From Tyto alba (taxonomy: Eukaryota; Chordata; Aves; Strigiformes; Tytonidae), in assembly GCF_018691265.1 (NCBI RefSeq), contig NW_024881296.1:2937278-3001277 (forward strand): DNA of 64,000 bases. Direction: 5' to 3'. Below, piece by piece: positions 61,625-64,000 of the stretch. The first letter of the stretch is position 1. Every line of letters begins with the position of its first letter. The notes under the pieces are model-generated. The model was not told the DNA's origin, ran no database searches, and saw nothing but the letters and a program-made list of their open reading frames with translations. The position numbers were made by a program, and so were the translations under genes.

Positions 61625-62999
61625 CTCCCCGGAGGAGCTGTTGACCTCCCCGCCCCAGAGGAGCGCAGCACGGCTCTTCTTGCAGCCCCTCATTGCGCCG
61701 CCTGGGAGGAGCCCGTCGTTGTGTCGTGCTGGAGGAGCTGTTTGTCACGCCGTCCAAGAGGAGCCGTTCAGCGTGCCGCCCCCGCGGAGGCCCTCGCCGT
61801 GCTGCAGCAGAGAAGGTGTTCAGCACGAGCCCCGGCAGGCTCCTTCATCACGCCGCCCTCGGGGAGCCTTTCACCGCTTTGCACCGGAGGAGTCCTTCGC
61901 CATCCCTCATTCCTGCCTGGGAGGAGCACTTCACTGCGCTGTGAAGGAGGAACCCTGCAGCACGTCTTGCCAGCGGAGACCTTCATCCTAGCTGGCCCAG
62001 AGCAGCCCTTCCCCGTGTCATGCCGGAGGAGCCCTTCGCTGCTTCGGGACAGAGGAGCTCTTCGACACGTCGCGCTGGAGGAGCCCATCGTTATCCGCAT
62101 CCCGGGTGAGCCCTTTGCCTTAGCGCCATGACGGAGAAGCCCTTCACCATCGTGTTGGCCGGAGGGAGCCCTTTACTGCATCGTGACACAGGAGCCCTTC
62201 ATCATCTCTGCCACAGACGAGCCCTTCTCCATGCCGCCCACGAGGATCCCTTCCACCATCACCCCGCCCAGGAGTCTCCCTGCACTGTGCCGCCCTGGAT
62301 GGCGCCCGTCATCCTCCGTGCCACAGAGGAGCCCTTGACCGCATTGCCCCTGAGGAGCCCCTCATCTCAAGCCCTCATCACGCTGCCCCTGAGCCCTTCT
62401 CTGCATCATACCAGAGGAGCACTTCACTGCAGTGTGATGGAGAAACCCTTCAGCACTTTGCTCCAGAGGACCCCTTCACTGCGTGCCCAGGAGAAGCCCT
62501 TCACTGTCACGCAGTCTCAGAGGAGCCCTTCAGCACATGACCCTGGAGGGAGCACTTGATCGTGTTGCACCAGACGAGCCCATCATCATCCCCATCCGCT
62601 TCTGGAGGAGCTGTTCACCGTGCTGCACAGCCATTCCTGAAGCTCTTTACTGCGTTGGACTGGAGGAACCCTTCTCCGTGTCGTGACAGAGGAGCCCTTG
62701 ACCACATGCCTAGGAGGAGTGCTTTAGCACATTGTTCTGGAGGAGCCCATCATCATTCTGACCCTGCAGGAGCCCGTCTTCGTCTGCACGAGGGAGGAGC
62801 CCGTCTTCACCTGCACGAGGGAGGAGCCCGTCAGTGTCGTGCCACAGTGGAGGAGCCCCTCGCCATCTTTTTGGCCCAGAGGGAGCTCTTCAGCATGTTG
62901 TGCGGTAGGAGCCCTTCACCGTGCTGCCCTGGAGGAAAACTTTGGCCTTTGGTGACTCCTGGCATAGTGGAAGGGAGGCACCCGTGTGCAGATCGCATG
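61625..62999 (+). repeat. GC block 2, unit 13
   Basis: 1375 bp, the same form as in units 10-12. Confidence 0.9.
62778..62858 (+). repeat. Variable 27 bp element cluster, unit 13
   Basis: Elements a, b and c, 81 bp. Confidence 0.88.
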
Positions 63000-64000
63000 G
63001 TATGTATTGTCTGGTAAGTATCGCATTGTGTTTTCTGTTGTAGGGTACTTCCTCGTACTTTATTTTGTATTGCCTTTTATGTATTGTGCTCTGCATTGTG
63101 TTTTTTTTTTATTATGCGTGTTTTATCGTGTGGTAATTGCTGTAGATCTTGTGCTGCGTTATTTTGTATGTATTGTGCTGTGTGTTGTGTATTGTAGCAT
63201 ATCTTGCATTGTAGCATATGGTTTGGCATTTATTGCGTGTATTGTATGGTATGGTAAGGTATGTGTTTGATGGTATGGAAAGTATTGTGTGGTATGTATG
63301 ATATGTATCAAGTATCTTATTGTTTGTATTGTACGTTTCGTATTGTTTGTAAGTATTGTATGTATAGTATTTTGTGTTGTCTTTCTGCCTTGCGTTTGTA
63401 TTCTAATTTGTATTCTATTGCTCCTTGTATGTACGGCACGGTATTTAATGTAGGTGTTGTCTGTAACGCATTGTACCGGGTTGCGTTGTAGGTACAGTAT
63501 GGTATTTGTTGTATGGCAAGGTCCTTACCATACCATGCAGTACGTACAATATGTATTGTATTTTACATGTTACGAAGTGTTTTCTGTAGTTTATGTATTT
63601 TACTGTACGTATGGTATGTGTTCTACTGCTCGTGTTGTATTGCTTGTATGGTAGGTATTGTACTGGTTGTATCTGTTATTGTATGTGTGATGTGGTATTG
63701 CAGGTGTTTTGTGGCACTGTACTCTGTGTGTTGTATGGTGCGGATTGTGTAGTATGTATTGTATTTTGTATTGCCTTTTAGTGTACTTTATTGGGTATGG
63801 AAATTTGTCTTTCTTTGGTAAGATATTTTTTTATTGCCTTGGATTTGGTATTGAACTGTCTTTAAAATGTTAGTTTAAGTATTGGAGAGCTCGTATTGCA
63901 CTTCAGTTTGTTCTGTGTTGTACAATGGTATTGTGCACTATTTTGTGCAAGAGTCTGTACAATAGGACTCGTATTCTGTAGCGTGTTCCGTGGTGGTAGC

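Larger units (their letters stand above)
59446..64000 (+). repeat. Macrosatellite unit 13, cut by the window end
   Basis: 4555 bp of the unit are present: segment A 59446-59628, GC block 1 59629-59955, segment B 59956-61624, GC block 2 61625-62999 and the first ~1 kb of segment C. It is almost identical to unit 12. The array clearly continues past the window. Small insertions appear near 63780 and in the T run at about 63827. Confidence 0.98.

Noticed and set aside
1..64000. Ribosomal DNA, histone or other tandem gene cluster
   Set aside because: The unit size would be possible, but no rRNA, tRNA, snRNA or histone sequence is recognisable on either strand.
1..64000. Transposon-derived array
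   Set aside because: No terminal repeats, target-site duplications, reverse transcriptase or transposase motifs were seen in the unit.
1..64000. Identification as a named chicken repeat
   Set aside because: The unit size recalls known transcribed bird arrays, but I cannot compare sequences here. Kept only as something to test.

Overview
The whole 64 kb window is one head-to-tail tandem array of a roughly 4.95 kb unit. There are twelve complete units and a thirteenth cut by the window end. Taking each unit to begin at GGTGATACCTG, they start at 1, 4926, 9872, 14819, 19762, 24687, 29628, 34571, 39517, 44467, 49470, 54457 and 59446. Unit lengths are 4925 to 5003 bp. All units have the same orientation. 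No unique sequence, recognisable gene, RNA gene or transposon was found. This looks like a macrosatellite of a eukaryotic nuclear genome. A vertebrate, perhaps a bird, is my guess from its style (a multi-kilobase unit built from CpG-containing GC-rich minisatellites and T/G-rich filler). Nothing in the window proves the species.

Every unit has five parts in fixed order. Segment A (about 183 bp) is T/G-rich on the + strand. GC block 1 (about 325 bp) is built of degenerate ~27-30 bp elements around GGAGGAGCCCTTCACC. Segment B (about 1665 bp) is T/G-rich. GC block 2 (about 1345 or 1375 bp) is built from the same family of elements. Segment C (about 1430 bp) is T/G-rich. The T/G-rich parts are themselves a decayed short repeat (variants of TGTATTGTATGGTA) and are poor in A and C on the + strand. 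Repetition therefore exists at three nested scales.

The many open frames are not genes. They come from few stop codons in skewed sequence, run in several frames at once, encode low-complexity Cys/Tyr/Val/Leu or Pro/Ser/Arg/Glu strings, and are broken by 1-2 bp indels from one unit to the next.

If the array has a product, it is more likely a long non-coding RNA read from the + strand. By eye the + strand has no AATAAA or ATTAAA hexamer, while the - strand has about a dozen AATAAA per unit. The + strand also has good splice-donor and splice-acceptor look-alikes, including GTAAGTAT fifteen bases after GC block 2 and TTCTCTTTTCAG in segment B. This reading is inference.

The array falls into three zones by shared variants: units 1-4, units 5-9 (4-5 bp loss in segment C) and units 10-13 (an extra 27 bp element in GC block 2). 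Units 12 and 13 share four private base changes. Clusters of single-base indels (unit 1, about 18700-23000, and about 43310-45025) sit between nearly identical stretches and may be natural old units or poor assembly consensus.
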